Source: Halobellus salinus
GTDB lineage: Archaea; Halobacteriota; Halobacteria; Halobacteriales; Haloferacaceae
Direction: 5' to 3'
DNA length: 46,522 nt
Assembly: GCF_014646875.1 (NCBI RefSeq)
Contig: NZ_BMOC01000018.1
Location: 1 to 46,522, forward strand
Below are positions 33,397 through 42,492 of this stretch, one piece after another. The number at the start of each line of letters is the position of its first letter. The stretch's first letter is position 1. A program made the translations under genes and the position numbers. Below the pieces are notes generated by a model. It made no database searches. It worked only from the letters and a program-made list of their open reading frames with translations, and was not told the DNA's origin.

Positions 33397-34773
33397 CTAC
33401 AGCACTTCTTTGTACGCCTCCAGCGTCTCCTCGATGTCCTCGTCGGTGTGGGCGTAGGAGACGAACTGCGACTCGAACTGGTTGGCGGTGAGGAAGATCT
33501 CCCGCTCTTGCATCTCCTGCCAGAAGATCCGCTCCCACCGTTCGGCTTCGGCGTCGGCGACGTCCGCGCCCGTCTTGGGGCAGTGGTCGTACTTCGCACA
33601 CGACTCGCGCTGGCGACACCCCGCCTCGCAGACGTCGAGGGAGTGATCCTCGCTGTCGGCGTCGCTCCCGCTGTCGCCGTCGACGGGCGCGCCACGCCGA
33701 GTAAAGACGGTCTTGAACATCGAGTCGGTGCCGACCACCGTGTACGACGGCGCGCGGTCGGCGAGGATGTCGGTGATCCCGCGGCGGAGCCGGTCGGCGA
33801 GGCGGTTCACGTGGTCGTAGACGTCGTTCTCGGCGGCGTAGTTCAGATACTCGTACCCCGCCGCCATCGTCACCGGGTGCCCCGAGAAGGTGCCCGACTG
33901 GAACACCTCGCCGGCGGGTGTGAACTCTTCAATGATCTCCGCGCGCCCGCCGATGGCGCCCACGGGGAACCCGCCACCGACGATCTTGCCGAATGTCGTC
34001 ACGTCGGGGGTTACCCCCAATTTCCCCTGGGCGCACTGGAGGCCACCGACCCGGAAGCCGGTGATGACCTCGTCGAAGATCAGGAGGGCGCCGTGGGCGT
34101 CGGTCAGCTCCCGGAGGCGTTCGTGGTAGCCGGCGACCGGGTGGACGATGCCGGTGTTCCCCAGGATCGGTTCCGTGAGGACCGCAGCGATGTCGTCGCC
34201 GTGGGCCTCGAAGACGTCCTCGACGGCGCCGGCGTCGTTGAACGGAACCGGGATGGTGTGCTCGGCGAACGACGATGGGATGCCGGGAGAACTCGGCATC
34301 GCCCCCTCGGGGTCACCCTCCACCAGCGTCGACTCCTGGGCGCCGTGGTAGCCACCCTGCATCACCACGATCTTTTCGCGGCCGGTGTAGCCGCGAGCGA
34401 GCCGCACCGCCGACACCGTCGCCTCGGTCCCGGAGTTCACGAATCTGGTCATCTCGACAGAGGGAACGTGGCGAGCGACGAACTCCGCGAGTTCGACTTC
34501 GACCTCGGTCGGGGCACCGTACATCGGCCCCTCGGAGGCGTACGACTGGACCGCCGCCTGGACCGGGTCCGGCGGGTCGTGACCGTACAACAGCGGGCCG
34601 TACCCCATCACGTAATCGAGGTAGCGGTTCCCGTCGGCGTCAACGACGTAGGCGCCATCACCGTGGTCGATGAAGAACGGGTACGGGCGTGTTGCCCGCA
34701 CAGAGGAGTTGACACCGCCGGGGATGACCGACAACGCCCGATCGTACAGCGCCCGCGACTCGTTGTGGTTCAT
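33397..34773 (-). CDS. hemL: Glutamate-1-semialdehyde 2,1-aminomutase
   Basis: A 458-aa PLP enzyme that makes 5-aminolaevulinate from glutamate-1-semialdehyde. It starts [21 protein letters not shown]-site blocks are [30 protein letters not shown] and the Schiff-base Lys263 in [14 protein letters not shown]. An insertion with four to five Cys (about 390-410, [17 protein letters not shown]) is seen in haloarchaeal HemL and may bind metal (inference). TATA-like CCCTTTTG near 34800 is at leaderless distance. It works with hemB, hemC and hemD in this window. Confidence 0.95.
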   Translation of the reverse strand: MNHNESRALYDRALSVIPGGVNSSVRATRPYPFFIDHGDGAYVVDADGNRYLDYVMGYGPLLYGHDPPDPVQAAVQSYASEGPMYGAPTEVEVELAEFVARHVPSVEMTRFVNSGTEATVSAVRLARGYTGREKIVVMQGGYHGAQESTLVEGDPEGAMPSSPGIPSSFAEHTIPVPFNDAGAVEDVFEAHGDDIAAVLTEPILGNTGIVHPVAGYHERLRELTDAHGALLIFDEVITGFRVGGLQCAQGKLGVTPDVTTFGKIVGGGFPVGAIGGRAEIIEEFTPAGEVFQSGTFSGHPVTMAAGYEYLNYAAENDVYDHVNRLADRLRRGITDILADRAPSYTVVGTDSMFKTVFTRRGAPVDGDSGSDADSEDHSLDVCEAGCRQRESCAKYDHCPKTGADVADAEAERWERIFWQEMQEREIFLTANQFESQFVSYAHTDEDIEETLEAYKEVL

Positions 34774-34848
34774 ACGCGGTGGTTCGACCGAGCGTCAAAA
34801 GGGCTTGTTGCTTCGGACGGGGGGATGGGACACCCCGATACCGGCCGG

Positions 34849-35613
34849 TCACTCGCCGTCGAGCCACCGGACCGCGGCCGACGCCTCCTCGTCCGTGCCG
34901 GAGTCGCCGTCGCCCGACCGCGACGCGAACCGGTCGGCGAGCAGGAGGGCCACGGCGTCGTGGAGCGCGTGAATCGCGATCAGCACGGGCAACGACCGGA
35001 ACTGGAGGTACAGCAGGGTCGTCACCAGCGCGGGTTGGGCGATCCGGGCGACCGCGTGGCGGTCCCAGGTGTCGCCGAGGTGGCCGACTGCGAACGCCGC
35101 AAACCCCACCCCGCCGGCGAGCGGTGCGCTCCCGGTGAGCGCGAGCAGTCGCTCGATCGCGTACCCGTGAAACGCGGCTTCCTCGGTCGCGCCGGCGGTG
35201 ACCGCGACGAACAGGCGCTCGGGGACCGATAGCGCCGCGAACGCCCCCAGCCCCGCAGCGAGGCTGTCGCCGCGGTCGCCGACGCGGGCCCACACGGGCG
35301 CCGACAGGACGTTCAGCCCCACCAGCACAGCCACCCCGACCCCGACCTGTTGGAGCGCGACCGCCGGCGACTCGATCCGCCACCCGATCCACGCGAGCGA
35401 GCGGCCCTCGGCGGCGAGCAGGGCGAGAAGACACACCGGGATTGCCCACTTCCAGGCGTGTTCCCGGAGGTCGGTCGCGGCGGGGCGCGTGCGCTCGGCG
35501 GACCGCGCGGAGTCGGGGCGCCGCGCCCGGATCGCCCGGCGTGCGCGGTTGAGCAGGCGGAACCCGACGAGCGCGACCACGAGGCCGGCGGCGGTGAACG
35601 GAGTGAGTTCCAC
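34849..35613 (-). CDS. CPBP-family intramembrane protease-like protein
   Basis: A 254-aa membrane protein with about six to seven helices. The CPBP (CAAX protease/bacteriocin processing) motifs are present in order: TEEAAFHG (Glu144, Glu145), a second His region VGHLGDTWDRH, and HALHDAVALL. The usual motif 1 is EExxxR; here the Arg is replaced by His149, so activity or family placement is uncertain. GTG 35613 is preferred because it begins at a natural membrane-protein N-terminus; GTG 35670 would add 19 hydrophilic residues. The gene stands alone after hemL. Confidence 0.7.
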   Translation of the reverse strand: MELTPFTAAGLVVALVGFRLLNRARRAIRARRPDSARSAERTRPAATDLREHAWKWAIPVCLLALLAAEGRSLAWIGWRIESPAVALQQVGVGVAVLVGLNVLSAPVWARVGDRGDSLAAGLGAFAALSVPERLFVAVTAGATEEAAFHGYAIERLLALTGSAPLAGGVGFAAFAVGHLGDTWDRHAVARIAQPALVTTLLYLQFRSLPVLIAIHALHDAVALLLADRFASRSGDGDSGTDEEASAAVRWLDGE

Positions 35614-35875
35614 ACCGGGAGTCGCGGCTCCCTGTGGTTTGTTTCTGTTCGTCCGCGCGCGGTCGGTCACGCTGGGGAGCGCGCCCCCCAGTCCCGCCGT
35701 TCGGCCGTGTCGCTCGGTCGTTGCGGCGGCCCGGAGGGGTGGCCCATCCGGGCTCGGGGTCGGTTAGACGCCCTCGTGGGGGCGCTCTCGCCAGGCGGCA
35801 GCGGGTCGGTTGGCCACCGATCGCCCGAACGCTGCCGCGGTGTCGAACCGCGCCAGGAGGTTGTCGCCGACAGCG

Positions 35876-36334
35876 TCACTCCGCGCGGACGAAGGTGACC
35901 GGGCAGGGGGCGTTCAGCATCACGTCCTGGGCGGTGGAGCCAAAGACCGCCTTTCCGGTGGGCGACCGGCGGCGGCCGCCGACCACCAGCAGGTCCGCGC
36001 CGAGGTCCGACGCGGCCGTGACGATCTCGCCGCCCTGGTTGCCCGCGTCGCTGATTCGGCCGTGCCAAGAGTGCGTGAGCCCCGCGGCGTCCACGGCGTC
36101 GCCGAGTTTTCGGATCGTCACGTGTCGTTTTGCGACCTCGTCGGGCGAGACCTCGTCGGCGGCGTCGATGTCGAGTTGGCCGCGGATCCGGTCGTACTCG
36201 TCGGTCTCGAAGACGTGAACCAGCCTGATCGTCGCCCCTGCCGGCCCCGCGAGGTCGGTTGCGGCCTCGACGATCTCCTCCAGTCTGTCCTCGTCGCCGC
36301 TCCCGACCGCAACAACCACTGTGTCGAGTCCCAT
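35876..36334 (-). CDS. Universal stress protein A-family protein
   Basis: A 152-aa Usp-fold protein. It begins DTVVVAVGSGDEDRLEEIVE, the central ADLLVVGGRRRSPTGKAVFG carries the G-x2-G-x9-G(S/T) nucleotide-binding motif, and it ends ...NAPCPVTFVRAE. The family responds to stress by binding ATP or other ligands; the partner is unknown. The TATA box TTTTATGT on the minus strand (36359-36366) is at leaderless distance. Confidence 0.92.
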   Translation of the reverse strand: MGLDTVVVAVGSGDEDRLEEIVEAATDLAGPAGATIRLVHVFETDEYDRIRGQLDIDAADEVSPDEVAKRHVTIRKLGDAVDAAGLTHSWHGRISDAGNQGGEIVTAASDLGADLLVVGGRRRSPTGKAVFGSTAQDVMLNAPCPVTFVRAE

Positions 36335-36583
36335 ACCACCGATTTATCCGCCCATAATACATAAAATCGGGAGGTGGTCGCCCTCCGGCAAGCGGGTCCG
36401 ATCGCGGTCGGCTGCGCTGACGCCGACCGGGAAGCAAGCCGCGAGCGGAGGGTTCCGAGGTTCGCTCGCACTGAGAGTACTCGGTATCAGGGTTGATCTC
36501 GACGGTGTCACCGGTGAGAAAACAGTGCCGCGCGTCCGGACGCCGAGCGCCGGGGTGTCGCCTCTCAAACGGCCGACGGGGCG
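36335..36583. other. Intergenic region between the Usp and amt-glnK transcripts
   Basis: About 250 bases containing the Usp promoter (36355-36366) and no supported gene. A minus-strand frame through it has no start or motif worth annotating. Confidence 0.5.
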
Positions 36584-36943
36584 TTAGACCGCGTCGGGGC
36601 CGGTGTTGCCGGTTCGGATCTGCTGTGCGGACTCCACCGGGAGCACGAACACCTTCCCGTCGCCTTTTTCCCCCGTCTGGGCACCCTCGGCGATCGCATC
36701 GACGACGTCTTCGGCGGGAATATCGGCGACCACACACTCGATTTTTACTTTCTCGTGGAGGTCAACGGTGTACTCTTCGCCGCGCCACTGCCCTTTTTTC
36801 GCGGGCTGTGAGCCCCGCCCCGATACGTTCGTCACCGTCAGCGAGGGTGCCCCCGCTTCCGCGAGTGACTCTTTGACGTCCGCGAGTTTGTCCGGCCGGA
36901 TGTACCCCATCACGAGTTTGATTTCGGTGCTGTCGTTACTCAT
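36584..36943 (-). CDS. glnK: PII signal-transduction protein GlnK
   Basis: A 119-aa PII protein with [20 protein letters not shown], the T-loop [21 protein letters not shown]-like region with Tyr58 conserved, and C-terminal [19 protein letters not shown]. It senses 2-oxoglutarate and nucleotides and blocks the ammonium channel when nitrogen is plentiful. It overlaps the amt stop by 8 bases (ATGAGTAA), so the two are translated together. Confidence 0.95.
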   Translation of the reverse strand: MSNDSTEIKLVMGYIRPDKLADVKESLAEAGAPSLTVTNVSGRGSQPAKKGQWRGEEYTVDLHEKVKIECVVADIPAEDVVDAIAEGAQTGEKGDGKVFVLPVESAQQIRTGNTGPDAV

Positions 36944-38336
36944 CGGTGGTCACCTCCGCGTCCGCGACGGGCTCCCCGCCGTCGGTCTGGACGTCGCCGC
37001 CGTCGGTGGCGATACCCTCGCGGTTCTGGTTCGGAACGAATTCGGGGTAGACCGACACTCCGTGTTCGCTCTGGTCGAGGCCTTCCTCCTCTTCCTCCTC
37101 GGAGACGCGGAGCCCGAAGAGGACATCCGCGATCTTGAACGCCGCGATGGTGGCGAGGACCGTCCACGTGCCAACGACCGCGACGCCGACGACCTGCATA
37201 ACTACCTGGTCAACGCCGAGGAACGTGTACCCGCCGGAGGCGGTGACGCCGAAGAACGGGATCAGGATGGTCCCGATCGCGCCCGCAGAGCCGTGGACCG
37301 CGAAGACGCCACACACGTCGTCGATCTTCAGCGAGTCGACCACCCACCGGTAGGTCGGCAGGACCAGGGCGCCGGCGATGCCGCCGAGGATGACGCCGCC
37401 CCACCACGTGACGTGCGGGACCGCGCCGGTGACCGCGACGAGACCGGCGAGCAGCCCGTTTGCGGCCCACAGCGGGTCGGGCTTACCCTGCCAGGCGGAG
37501 GACACGAGCATGGCAGCGATGCCGCCCGCACCCATCCCGAGCGTGGTGTTCAACACGACCTGTCCGAGCGCGCCGCCGTTGAACGCGACCGCGCCGTCGC
37601 TGGCCGCGAGCACAGTCGCCTGGGTGCCGACGTTAAAGCCGTACCACCCGAACGCCAGGAACAGCGTGCCGAGGACGGCCAAGAGCATAGAGTGGCCCGG
37701 GATCGCCTGTGAGTCACCGTTCGAGTCGAACCGGCCCGTCCGCGGGCCGACCATCTTCGCGCCGACCAAGCCGGCCATCCCGCCGCACATGTGGACGATG
37801 GTCGCGCCGGCGAAGTCGAGGTAGCCGACGCCGATGATCTGACCGAGGTAGCCGGCGCCGGAGACCAGACCGCTGCCGCCCCACGCTACCCCCGGCATGG
37901 CGGGGTAGATGATCGCGGTCATGGCCGCCGCGACGAAGACGTACGCCTTGTAGCTCATCCGGCCCGCGACCGCGCCGGAGACGATCGTCGCCGCGGTCAT
38001 AGCGAACACCGCGCCGAAGAACCACCCGATGTAGGCGGTCGGGTCGTTGATGTACGCGAACGCGCCGCCGATGCTGAGCGGGACGTCGGGGGTGGTCAGC
38101 ATCCCGACGATCGACGTGAACGCCGCCCCCACGATGAAGAACACCAGGACGCCGAGCGTCCAGTCGGTCATGTTCTTCATGAGGACGTTCCCCACGTTCT
38201 TCGCCCGCACCTGCCCCGCCTCGAGCAGCGCGAACCCCGGCTGCATAAAGAAGATCAGGAAACAGACCACGAGGATCCAGACGTTGTTGACGCCGTTGGC
38301 AACCGCGGTCGGATCGAGCTGTAAGGGAATCACCAT
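36936..38336 (-). CDS. amt: Ammonium transporter
   Basis: A 466-aa Amt/Rh channel with 11 predicted helices. It starts [21 protein letters not shown]; the family blocks [31 protein letters not shown] and [13 protein letters not shown] are present. The twin pore His pair is represented by His in IVHMCGG and in AVHGSAG. A soluble acidic C-terminal tail follows helix 11. The partner PII gene overlaps it. Unlike most genes here it has no TATA at leaderless distance: the clear TATA (minus 38431-38438) implies a leader of about 70 bases. Confidence 0.96.
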   Translation of the reverse strand: MVIPLQLDPTAVANGVNNVWILVVCFLIFFMQPGFALLEAGQVRAKNVGNVLMKNMTDWTLGVLVFFIVGAAFTSIVGMLTTPDVPLSIGGAFAYINDPTAYIGWFFGAVFAMTAATIVSGAVAGRMSYKAYVFVAAAMTAIIYPAMPGVAWGGSGLVSGAGYLGQIIGVGYLDFAGATIVHMCGGMAGLVGAKMVGPRTGRFDSNGDSQAIPGHSMLLAVLGTLFLAFGWYGFNVGTQATVLAASDGAVAFNGGALGQVVLNTTLGMGAGGIAAMLVSSAWQGKPDPLWAANGLLAGLVAVTGAVPHVTWWGGVILGGIAGALVLPTYRWVVDSLKIDDVCGVFAVHGSAGAIGTILIPFFGVTASGGYTFLGVDQVVMQVVGVAVVGTWTVLATIAAFKIADVLFGLRVSEEEEEEGLDQSEHGVSVYPEFVPNQNREGIATDGGDVQTDGGEPVADAEVTTDE

Positions 38337-38672
38337 ACAGCCACCTCACCCGATGAACGTTTGTCCGATGGTGCGCCGATTCCGCAGTGGTTTGTGGTTC
38401 GAATCACGGAGAAACGCCAGGTACTGATAGTATATAAATTTTGGAGTTGATTTCGTCCAAAATACGTTGGGGTATCCAGACGTTCGTATGATTTGGTGAA
38501 TAATATTAGGTGTATAAGGTGAACGATCGCCGAACAGCCACACGGACTGTGTGAGATTAGTGGACGAACGTTCAAGCAAATACTGCCAGTACGGTCGGGT
38601 TCAGTCGCGCGCGGGTGGGTGTGGGCGCGTGGTCGGTGGGGGCGGCGCCGGTGGACCGCCAGCCGGACCCGG
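38337..38672. promoter_or_regulatory. amt promoter region and hemB downstream gap
   Basis: It contains the AT-rich minus-strand TATA box TTTATATA (38431-38438), about 98 bases upstream of amt. Further upstream are GGTGAATAATATTAGG, a small hairpin CACAC-GGACT-GTGTG (about 38539-38553), and a perfect 8-bp palindrome GAACGTTC (38566-38573), with a related GAACGTT half-site near 38355. These may be nitrogen-regulator sites (inference). No gene is seen. Confidence 0.5.
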
Positions 38673-39653
38673 CTACAGCCGGTCGGCGAACGTCTCGGCG
38701 AAGTAGGTGACAATCAGGTCCGCACCCGCTCGCTTCATCGCGAGCAGCGACTCGAGGGCCGCCGCCTCAAGATCAAGCCACCCCTTCTCGGCGGCGGCGT
38801 GGAGCATCGCGTACTCCCCGGAGACGTTGTACGCCGCTACGGGGTGGCCGAACTCCCGGCGGACCGCGCTGACGATGTCCAGATACGCCAGCGCGGGTTT
38901 GATCATGAGGACGTCGGCGCCCTGCTCGACGTCGAGTCGGACCTCCCGGAGCGCCTCCCGGGCGTTTCCGGGATCCATCTGGTAATGCCTCCGGTCGCCG
39001 AACGCCGGCGCCCCGTCGGCGGCGTCGCGGAACGGCCCGTAGAACGCGCTCTCGTACTTCGCGGCGTACGACATGATCGGCACATGGGCAAACCCGGCGT
39101 CGTCGAGACCCTCCCGAACCGCGCCCACCATCCCGTCAGTCATCGAACTCGGCGCGACCATGTCCGCGCCCGCCTCGGCGTGTGAGACCGCGGTCTTCGC
39201 GAGCAGCCGTAGTGTCTCGTCGTTCCGGACGGTCAGCGTCGGGTCGGCGGCGGCGGCGGATTCGACAACCCCGCAGTGGCCGTGGGTGGTGTACTCACAC
39301 AAGCACACGTCGGTAATCACGTACGCGTCGGTCTCGGCGGTGATCCGGCCGACCGCCGCCTGAACGACACCGTCATTCGCCCACGCGCGCGTCCCACGTT
39401 CGTCTTTGGACTCGGGGATCCCGAACACCATGACCGCTTCGACGCCGGCCGCCCGGAGTTCGGCCACGCGGTCGGCCGCCTCGTCCACCGGCACGCGTTC
39501 CTGTCCGGGCATCGACTCGATCGGGACGCGGTCGTCGGCGGTGGCGTCGACGAACACCGGGGCGACGAGGTCACCGGCGTCGAGACCGACCTCGGTGACG
39601 AGCTCCCGGATGCCGTCGCGGCGGAGCCGTCGGGGTCGGTGTGTGAGGTTCAT
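38673..39653 (-). CDS. hemB: Porphobilinogen synthase (ALA dehydratase)
   Basis: A 326-aa enzyme condensing two 5-aminolaevulinates. The N-terminal THRPRRLRRDGIRELVTEV is followed by APVFVDATADDR. The metal site is the Cys-type DVCLCEYTTHGHCG, so it is zinc-dependent. The catalytic lysines are Lys199 (SYAAKYESAFYG) and the Schiff-base Lys252 (MIKPALAYLD). ATG 39653 has TATA-like ACTTTTTT centred near 39680. It stands apart from the other hem genes. Confidence 0.95.
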   Translation of the reverse strand: MNLTHRPRRLRRDGIRELVTEVGLDAGDLVAPVFVDATADDRVPIESMPGQERVPVDEAADRVAELRAAGVEAVMVFGIPESKDERGTRAWANDGVVQAAVGRITAETDAYVITDVCLCEYTTHGHCGVVESAAAADPTLTVRNDETLRLLAKTAVSHAEAGADMVAPSSMTDGMVGAVREGLDDAGFAHVPIMSYAAKYESAFYGPFRDAADGAPAFGDRRHYQMDPGNAREALREVRLDVEQGADVLMIKPALAYLDIVSAVRREFGHPVAAYNVSGEYAMLHAAAEKGWLDLEAAALESLLAMKRAGADLIVTYFAETFADRL

Positions 39654-39773
39654 ACCCCGTACTCGGGAGCGAGCGGAAAAAAGTCGCTCGTGTCGGCGGG
39701 GCTCGCGTTGTCGGCGTGACCGCAACAACACGGAGCGAAACTGGTTTGTGCGGGTCAAGGGTACTCCGTAGCG

Positions 39774-40295
39774 ATGTGGCCCGCTCCCGCTCTCCAGGTC
39801 GACGCAATGCCCCCGCGGCTGCTCGCGTTGCTCGAATCCGAGTGGGCCTTCCTCGCGCTTTTCGGCGTGTTCGTCCTCGAGGGCGCGATGCTGATGTATT
39901 TCATGCCCAGCGAATTCATCGTGCCGGGGTCGCTGTTGTTGCTCGGTGACGGCGCGCTCGTGCCCGTGGTCGGCGTCGCGGTACTGGGCGCAACGGTGGG
40001 CCAGTTCGCGCTGTTCAAACTCGCAAAGCGCGGCGGCCGGGAGTACCTCCTTCAAAAATCCTGGTTCCGGATCGAGGAGTCGAAGCTCGACCGGTTCGAC
40101 GGGTGGTTCCAGCGGTGGGGACCGGTGGTCGTCCCCGTGAGCAACGCGCTGCTTTTCACCCGCGGGATGCTCACCGTCCCGGCGGGCTTTGCGGGGATGG
40201 GCGACCGACGGTTCGTGGTGCTGTCGGCGGCCGGAACACTGATATTCGAGGTCGCACTGGCCGGGTTGTACCTCTACGCGGGGACACTGCTGTGA
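39774..40295 (+). CDS. DedA/SNARE-associated (VTT domain) membrane protein
   Basis: A 173-aa protein of the DedA/VTT family, short for it, with four to five helices. The motif FVLEGAMLMYFMPSEFIVPG and the later ALLFTRGMLTVPAGFAGM region match the conserved E...P and R-G-x3-P blocks. DedA proteins affect lipid scrambling and proton homeostasis. ATG 39774 is chosen; 39807 is an alternative. The stop lies in a tandem duplication (40278-40341). Confidence 0.75.
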   Translation: MWPAPALQVDAMPPRLLALLESEWAFLALFGVFVLEGAMLMYFMPSEFIVPGSLLLLGDGALVPVVGVAVLGATVGQFALFKLAKRGGREYLLQKSWFRIEESKLDRFDGWFQRWGPVVVPVSNALLFTRGMLTVPAGFAGMGDRRFVVLSAAGTLIFEVALAGLYLYAGTLL

Positions 40296-40341
40296 GCGAC
40301 GTGGGGACGCTGCTGTGAGCGACGTGGGGACGCTGCTGTGG
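40278..40341 (+). repeat. 23-bp tandem repeat over the DedA-like stop
   Basis: Two full and one partial copy of a 23-bp unit (GGGGACGCTGCTGTGAGCGAC core). The first copy carries the natural TGA of the DedA-like gene and the second repeats it in non-coding sequence. Confidence 0.9.
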
Positions 40342-40397
40342 GGCACCCGGAGCGACGTCCGGAGGCTTTTTCGAGGTACGACGCCTGTAGTCCGCGT

Positions 40398-41147
40398 ATG
40401 AGCGACTTCGACGCCGAGGCCGAGCGGGAGCGGCTTCGGGAGAAGTACGAGGCAGAGGAGGAGAGCCGAAAACAGACTCAGCAGATGAGCGAACTCCTGC
40501 TGAAGGGGGCGACGATGACGAACCGCCACTGCGGGGAGTGCGGGTCGCCCATCTTCCAGTACGAGGGCCAGGAGTTTTGTCCGAACTGTCAGCACGCGAC
40601 AGGGGCGGACGCCGGGACCGAAGCCGGAGCGGACGCCAAGGACGGACGCGAAACGGATGCCGGGAGCCAAGCGGGCATAGACGCCGAGGACCCGGCTGGC
40701 GCCGACCCGGCAGCCGCGAGTGGCGGGGCCGACACCGGCGGGGCGGGCGCAACCGATTCGGTCGCCGAAACCGGCGGGGCGGGCGCAACCGATTCGGTCG
40801 CCGAAACCGGAGCGGGTGCGGGCCCGGAAACGAGGGTGACGGCCGAGGGCACGCCGTCAAACGGCGTCGCCGACGCGGGTGCCACAGTCTCTCCCGGACG
40901 GGACCGCACCGTCGGGAGGGGAACCGCCGTCGCGCCGGCCGCCGGTGATCCAGCGACCACCGAGCGACCGGCGGCGGGGAACGGGGGTGCGCCGGCGACC
41001 CGGCGGACCGCCCGGGAGTCGCTGCTCGCGGCGCTGACCAGACACGCCCAGCTGGCGGCCGACACCGACGAGCCGCAGCGAGCGAGCGACCACCTGACGG
41101 CGGCGCGGGAGGCCGCGGCCGCGCTCGAGGAACTCGACGGGTCGTAG
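40398..41147 (+). CDS. SSSCA1/Auto_anti-p27 zinc-ribbon family protein
   Basis: A 249-aa protein. Residues about 1-70 form the Sjogren-syndrome/scleroderma autoantigen p27-like module: a charged helix (ERERLREKYEAEEESRKQTQQ), then MSELLLKGATMTNRHCGEC and a zinc ribbon C-x2-C...C-x2-C (HCGECGSPIF, EFCPNCQ). A long low-complexity Gly/Ala/Asp linker follows, including a 36-bp duplication encoding TGGAGATDSVAE twice. The last about 55 residues form a helical region (ESLLAALTRHAQLA...). Function in archaea is unknown. ATG has TATA-like CTTTTTCG near 40370. Confidence 0.82.
   Translation: MSDFDAEAERERLREKYEAEEESRKQTQQMSELLLKGATMTNRHCGECGSPIFQYEGQEFCPNCQHATGADAGTEAGADAKDGRETDAGSQAGIDAEDPAGADPAAASGGADTGGAGATDSVAETGGAGATDSVAETGAGAGPETRVTAEGTPSNGVADAGATVSPGRDRTVGRGTAVAPAAGDPATTERPAAGNGGAPATRRTARESLLAALTRHAQLAADTDEPQRASDHLTAAREAAAALEELDGS
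40734..40805 (+). repeat. 36-bp tandem duplication in a linker
   Basis: Two identical 36-bp copies (starting ACCGGCGGGGCGGGCGCAAC) lie in the zinc-ribbon protein's linker, with a short degenerate third start. Confidence 0.9.
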
Positions 41148-41203
41148 CCGGCCGCCACCGCCGTCGGTTCCGTCCGGCGTCGATCCCGCGTCGCGGGCGA
41201 CGG

Positions 41204-41235
41204 TTTAGGTGACACTAGTGTCGCCTGAAATATAT
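41204..41235 (+). promoter_or_regulatory. Large palindrome overlapping the TATA box of the CDGSH gene
   Basis: GACACTAGTGTC (41211-41222) is a perfect 12-bp palindrome. Symmetry continues outward: 11 of 13 pairs match over 41204-41229, with TTTAGG on the left and CCTGAA on the right. Its right edge overlaps the TATA box AAATATATC (41229-41236), which sits about 27 bases before the ATG. This is the geometry of a repressor site; the TAGG/CCT arms recall DtxR-family operators, but the regulator is not identified. Confidence 0.65.
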
Positions 41236-41259
41236 CCGCGTGCGGTCCCGAAAGAACGT

Positions 41260-41487
41260 ATGGCACGCGAAGTTACCCACGACGCCACCGGCCCGACACC
41301 GATCGACCCCGACGACCACGACGGCGACATCTACGTCTGTTCGTGTGGGCTGTCGGACGACGAGCCGTTCTGCGACGGCTCCCACGCCGTCACCGCCGAC
41401 GAGGAGGATGGAGTCACGTACAAATACGAGAACGACGACGACGAGGAGCCCCGGCACGCGGTCGACTCGCTCGAGTACGACGAGTGA
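41260..41487 (+). CDS. CDGSH iron-sulfur domain protein
   Basis: A 75-aa acidic protein. The 2Fe-2S binding motif is CSCGLSDDEPFCDGSH, giving ligands Cys27, Cys29, Cys38 and His42. Such proteins carry a redox-active, labile cluster and take part in iron or redox homeostasis. The C-terminus (TYKYENDDDEEPRHAVDSLE) is an acidic tail. A leaderless start is predicted from the TATA box. Confidence 0.92.
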   Translation: MAREVTHDATGPTPIDPDDHDGDIYVCSCGLSDDEPFCDGSHAVTADEEDGVTYKYENDDDEEPRHAVDSLEYDE

Positions 41488-41523
41488 ACGGCACGCGGCT
41501 CCGATCGGGGGTCAGCTCCCGGT

Positions 41524-42402
41524 TCACGCCGCGATCAGTCCCGCCAGCCGCAGTCTGATGTAGCCGAGATACGGGATGCGGAGCCGCGCGGTCCCGCGGA
41601 CCCACTCGGGTTGCACCGGCCCGGCGATGTTCGACGCCTGGTCGTACCGGGCGTTGGCGTCGCCCTTCGTGATGAACCCGTCGTGCGGTGCGGGGCAGTT
41701 CGAGAGCGACTCGCAGTCGTCGGCGTTCAGGTACGCCGGGTCGGCCCGGTCGTACCAGTTTTCACCCGCCTCGACGCGGAAGTGCGCCCGGTGGATGATC
41801 GGCGAACCCGCCCGGTCGGGCGGGTCGTAGATGATCACCGACCCGTTGCCGTCGAAGCTCCGGTAGCCCTCCTGGGTGCCGACCTCGACGGTGACGATCC
41901 CCGCCTGGGCGTAGCCGGGGGTGAACCGCTCGGGGTCGGTGACGAAGATCAGGTCACCACGCTGCATCTCGGGTTCCATACTCCCGCTCTCGACGGCCAC
42001 CATCGGGGGCCAGACTCCGCTGATCGCAAACAACAGGAGCCCGACCGCGAGCACCCCGATGGCGCTGTAGAGCGTCTCCCGGATGAACAACAGCGGCCCA
42101 CTGCGGGCCGTCCGGAACCGTGTGAGGAAACGTTCCTCGCGCCCGGCGGCCCGTGATCCAGGCTCCGGAGTGGGGGGCGTCTCGGACTCTCGGTGGGAGT
42201 CGGAAGCGCGTGTGGAACGGCTGCGGCCGTCGCGACCGTGATCGCCGGAGTGCCCGTCGACGTCGCGACCACGGACCCCGTCGCCGTCGTGTCCCAGTGG
42301 GGACGACCCGTCGGGACGGTCGCCGGAGGCGGGTCGGGGCTCCGGCGAGCCGTCCCGGTCGTCGTCGGAGGGGGCGTTCGGGTCGCCCGACTCGTCCGTC
42401 AT
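41524..42402 (-). CDS. Signal peptidase I, archaeal Sec11 type
   Basis: A 292-aa protein. The first about 90 residues form a long charged, low-complexity cytoplasmic segment rich in Asp, Arg and Ser. A membrane helix (about 110-132) precedes the catalytic region: nucleophile Ser141 in VESGSMEPEMQRGDL, His204 in PIIHRAHF, and Asp248 in FITKGDAN. Ser-His-Asp in place of Ser-Lys marks the archaeal/ER type, which removes signal peptides of Sec substrates outside the cell. A C-terminal hydrophobic stretch (about 278-292) may be a second membrane anchor. Confidence 0.92.
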   Translation of the reverse strand: MTDESGDPNAPSDDDRDGSPEPRPASGDRPDGSSPLGHDGDGVRGRDVDGHSGDHGRDGRSRSTRASDSHRESETPPTPEPGSRAAGREERFLTRFRTARSGPLLFIRETLYSAIGVLAVGLLLFAISGVWPPMVAVESGSMEPEMQRGDLIFVTDPERFTPGYAQAGIVTVEVGTQEGYRSFDGNGSVIIYDPPDRAGSPIIHRAHFRVEAGENWYDRADPAYLNADDCESLSNCPAPHDGFITKGDANARYDQASNIAGPVQPEWVRGTARLRIPYLGYIRLRLAGLIAA

Positions 42403-42492
42403 CAGGCGGTTGTTCTGCGCCGCCGCGTTTCAACCTTCTGGGCTGTCGCCCGGTGCAGTACGCTTTTCTACGCCAGCCCCGTTCGCAGCGGT

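Noticed and set aside
38673-40670. 665-codon version of hemB starting at 40670
   Set aside because: The extension crosses the DedA-like gene in antisense; ATG 39653 begins the conserved HemB sequence and has a TATA-like element.
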